Shown here piece after piece: positions 14,725-15,829 of a stretch of 15,829 bases of DNA. Position 1 is the first letter of the stretch, and every line of letters starts with the position of its first letter. Under the pieces are notes generated by a model. That model did no database searches. It was not told where the DNA came from and saw only the letters and a list, made by a program, of their open reading frames with translations. This DNA comes from an uncultured Selenomonadaceae bacterium (GTDB lineage Bacteria; Bacillota; Negativicutes; Selenomonadales; Selenomonadaceae), in NCBI GenBank assembly GCA_937902665.1, contig CALELM010000076.1, positions 1-15,829 on the forward strand, written 5' to 3'. A program made the position numbers and the translations under genes.

Positions 14725-15330
14725 TCACAAAATTCCCTTCGTTGATGGAATCCCATCCACACGAGGATCTTGACTGACAGCAATACGGAGCGCATGCCCC
14801 AGTGCCTTGAAGATTGCCTCAACCTTGTGATGGGAATTCGTCCCGTAAAGCACCTTTACATGGAGAGTGATTCCAGCATGAAAAGCAAATGCCCGCAAGA
14901 ACTCTTCCGTCAGTTCCGTATCGTAGCCGCCAATCATCGGTGCCATCTCTCCGCCGTCATAGACCAAAAACGGTCGTCCGCTAATGTCCAATGCCACAAG
15001 TACCAAGGATTCGTCCATTGGCAGGTAAAAGCTTCCGTAACGGGTAATCCCCCTCTTGTCCCCCAGTGCCTTGCCAAAGGCTTCTCCAAGCGCAATGCCA
15101 ATATCCTCTACGGAATGATGCCCATCTACTTCGATATCGCCATCACAAGAAAGCCTTAAATCAAACAGCCCATGCGCAGCAAAAAGGTTCATCATGTGAT
15201 CAAAAAATCCAATGCCTGAATGAATCTCTGCCTTCCCGTTTCCATCCAGTGCAATGTCTACAGAAATTTTTGTTTCCTTAGTCTGACGGTCAACCTTGCC
15301 TTCCCTCATCGCTCCCTGTCCTCCTGTCAT
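14725..15330 (-). CDS. hisB: Imidazoleglycerol-phosphate dehydratase
   Basis: This is a monofunctional manganese-dependent dehydratase making imidazole acetol phosphate; there is no histidinol phosphatase domain. The two related halves show metal-binding FFDHMMNLFAAHG and DGHHSVEDIGIALGEAF, then HAGITLHVKVLYG and SHHKVEAIFKALGHAL. The frame opens at 15363 overlapping the hisD stop. The ATG at 15330 has GGAGAGG five bases upstream and gives 201 residues. An ATG at 15309, preceded by AGGAGG, would give a more typical N-terminus (MREGKVDRQTKET). Either is possible, so the first seven residues are uncertain. Confidence 0.95.
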   Translation of the reverse strand: MTGGQGAMREGKVDRQTKETKISVDIALDGNGKAEIHSGIGFFDHMMNLFAAHGLFDLRLSCDGDIEVDGHHSVEDIGIALGEAFGKALGDKRGITRYGSFYLPMDESLVLVALDISGRPFLVYDGGEMAPMIGGYDTELTEEFLRAFAFHAGITLHVKVLYGTNSHHKVEAIFKALGHALRIAVSQDPRVDGIPSTKGIL

Positions 15331-15359
15331 TCTTTCCTCTCCTGTTTCATGCCGCCATC

Positions 15360-15829
15360 TCATTTCCTTCTGGCACGAATTGCCTCTGCATGTGCCTGCA
15401 GGCCTTCTGATTCCGCCAAACGGATGATATCCTCGCTCACGTCCACGAGTGCCTCTTGGCTATAGGAAATAATGCTTGTCCGCTTCATAAAAGTTTCCAC
15501 ATTCAGGACGGAATAGAACCGTGCCGTTCCACCTGTCGGAAGTACATGGTTTGGCCCTGCGAAATAATCACCCAAAGGTTCCGAAGAATATTCTCCAAGG
15601 AATATAGCTCCAGCATTTCTTATTTTTGTCATTGTCTCGAATGGATTTTTTGTAATAATTTCAAGATGTTCAGATGCAATTTCATTAGTTGCTTCAATAG
15701 CATCATCTACAAGGGCACAGAAAAGAGCATCCTTGTCTTTAAAATGACGGTACATGGCGCCAGTAGTAAGTCCTGCATTTGAGGCAATTGTTCTTAACGA
15801 GGCATTTGTAAACCCATTTTCTAGAAATT
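15360..15829 (-). CDS. Abnormal TetR-HTH / histidinol dehydrogenase C-terminal chimera (partial, open at window edge)
   Basis: The frame is open from the right edge to the TGA at 15360. Going back from the internal ATG at 15755, 24 further codons read FLENGFTNASLRTIASNAG then LTTGA. With MYRHFKDKDALFCALVDD this is a textbook TetR helix-turn-helix plus helix 4. From about NEIASEHLEI onward (nt ~15683 down) it is clearly HisD: AGAIFLGEYSSEPLGDYFAG, PNHVLPTGGTAR, then the QAHAEAIRARR end. HisD Glu/His of SEHLEI, the Asp of GDYFAG and the terminal His are kept. The NAD-binding region and the Gln/His zinc ligands of the N-terminal two thirds are absent, so it cannot be an active dehydrogenase as written. 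The 3' end overlaps the longer hisB frame, as expected for hisD. The join is probably a rearrangement or an assembly artefact. Confidence 0.85.
   Translation of the reverse strand, partial: FLENGFTNASLRTIASNAGLTTGAMYRHFKDKDALFCALVDDAIEATNEIASEHLEIITKNPFETMTKIRNAGAIFLGEYSSEPLGDYFAGPNHVLPTGGTARFYSVLNVETFMKRTSIISYSQEALVDVSEDIIRLAESEGLQAHAEAIRARRK

Overview
This window looks like chromosomal DNA of a low-to-moderate-GC Firmicute. The best guess is Negativicutes, Selenomonas-like. This rests on a full de novo pyrimidine operon with a class 1B PyrD/PyrK pair and a PyrR-type attenuator, plus a compact histidine operon ending in a fused HisIE. No taxonomic marker such as rRNA is present, so the placement is an inference. 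Almost every gene is on the minus strand and tightly packed, with ATGA or TAATG stop/start overlaps.

Right to left (direction of transcription), positions 15829-11018 hold the downstream part of a his operon: a hisD 3' part, hisB, hisH, hisA, hisF, hisIE and a SagB-type nitroreductase, closed by a strong hairpin terminator (10961-11000). The hisD reading frame at the window edge is abnormal. Its upstream part encodes a TetR-type helix-turn-helix that runs in frame into the C-terminal third of histidinol dehydrogenase. This is either a genuine gene fusion/rearrangement or an assembly chimera.

Positions 10443-11017 and 9601-10049 flank a lone plus-strand gene for a small membrane-anchored protein of unknown function (10050-10442). 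They are rich in repeats. A ~90-bp three-hairpin repeat lies on each side of that gene in inverted orientation. A ~60-bp repeat at 10647-10708 has a second copy at the left window edge (1-60), where it supplies the pyrE stop codon. A 36-bp repeat, 37-bp spacer and 28-bp truncated repeat look like a relic CRISPR mini-array (10768-10868) without cas genes.

Positions 9821-52 are the pyrimidine operon: sigma-A-like promoter, PyrR-binding hairpin and intrinsic terminator in the leader, then pyrB, pyrC, carA, carB, pyrK, pyrD, pyrF and pyrE. Together CarAB, PyrB, PyrC, PyrDK, PyrE and PyrF give the whole route from bicarbonate/glutamine to UMP. The leader suggests feedback attenuation by PyrR with UMP, although pyrR itself is not in the window. 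Several genes use TTG or GTG starts, chosen here from Shine-Dalgarno (SD) placement.
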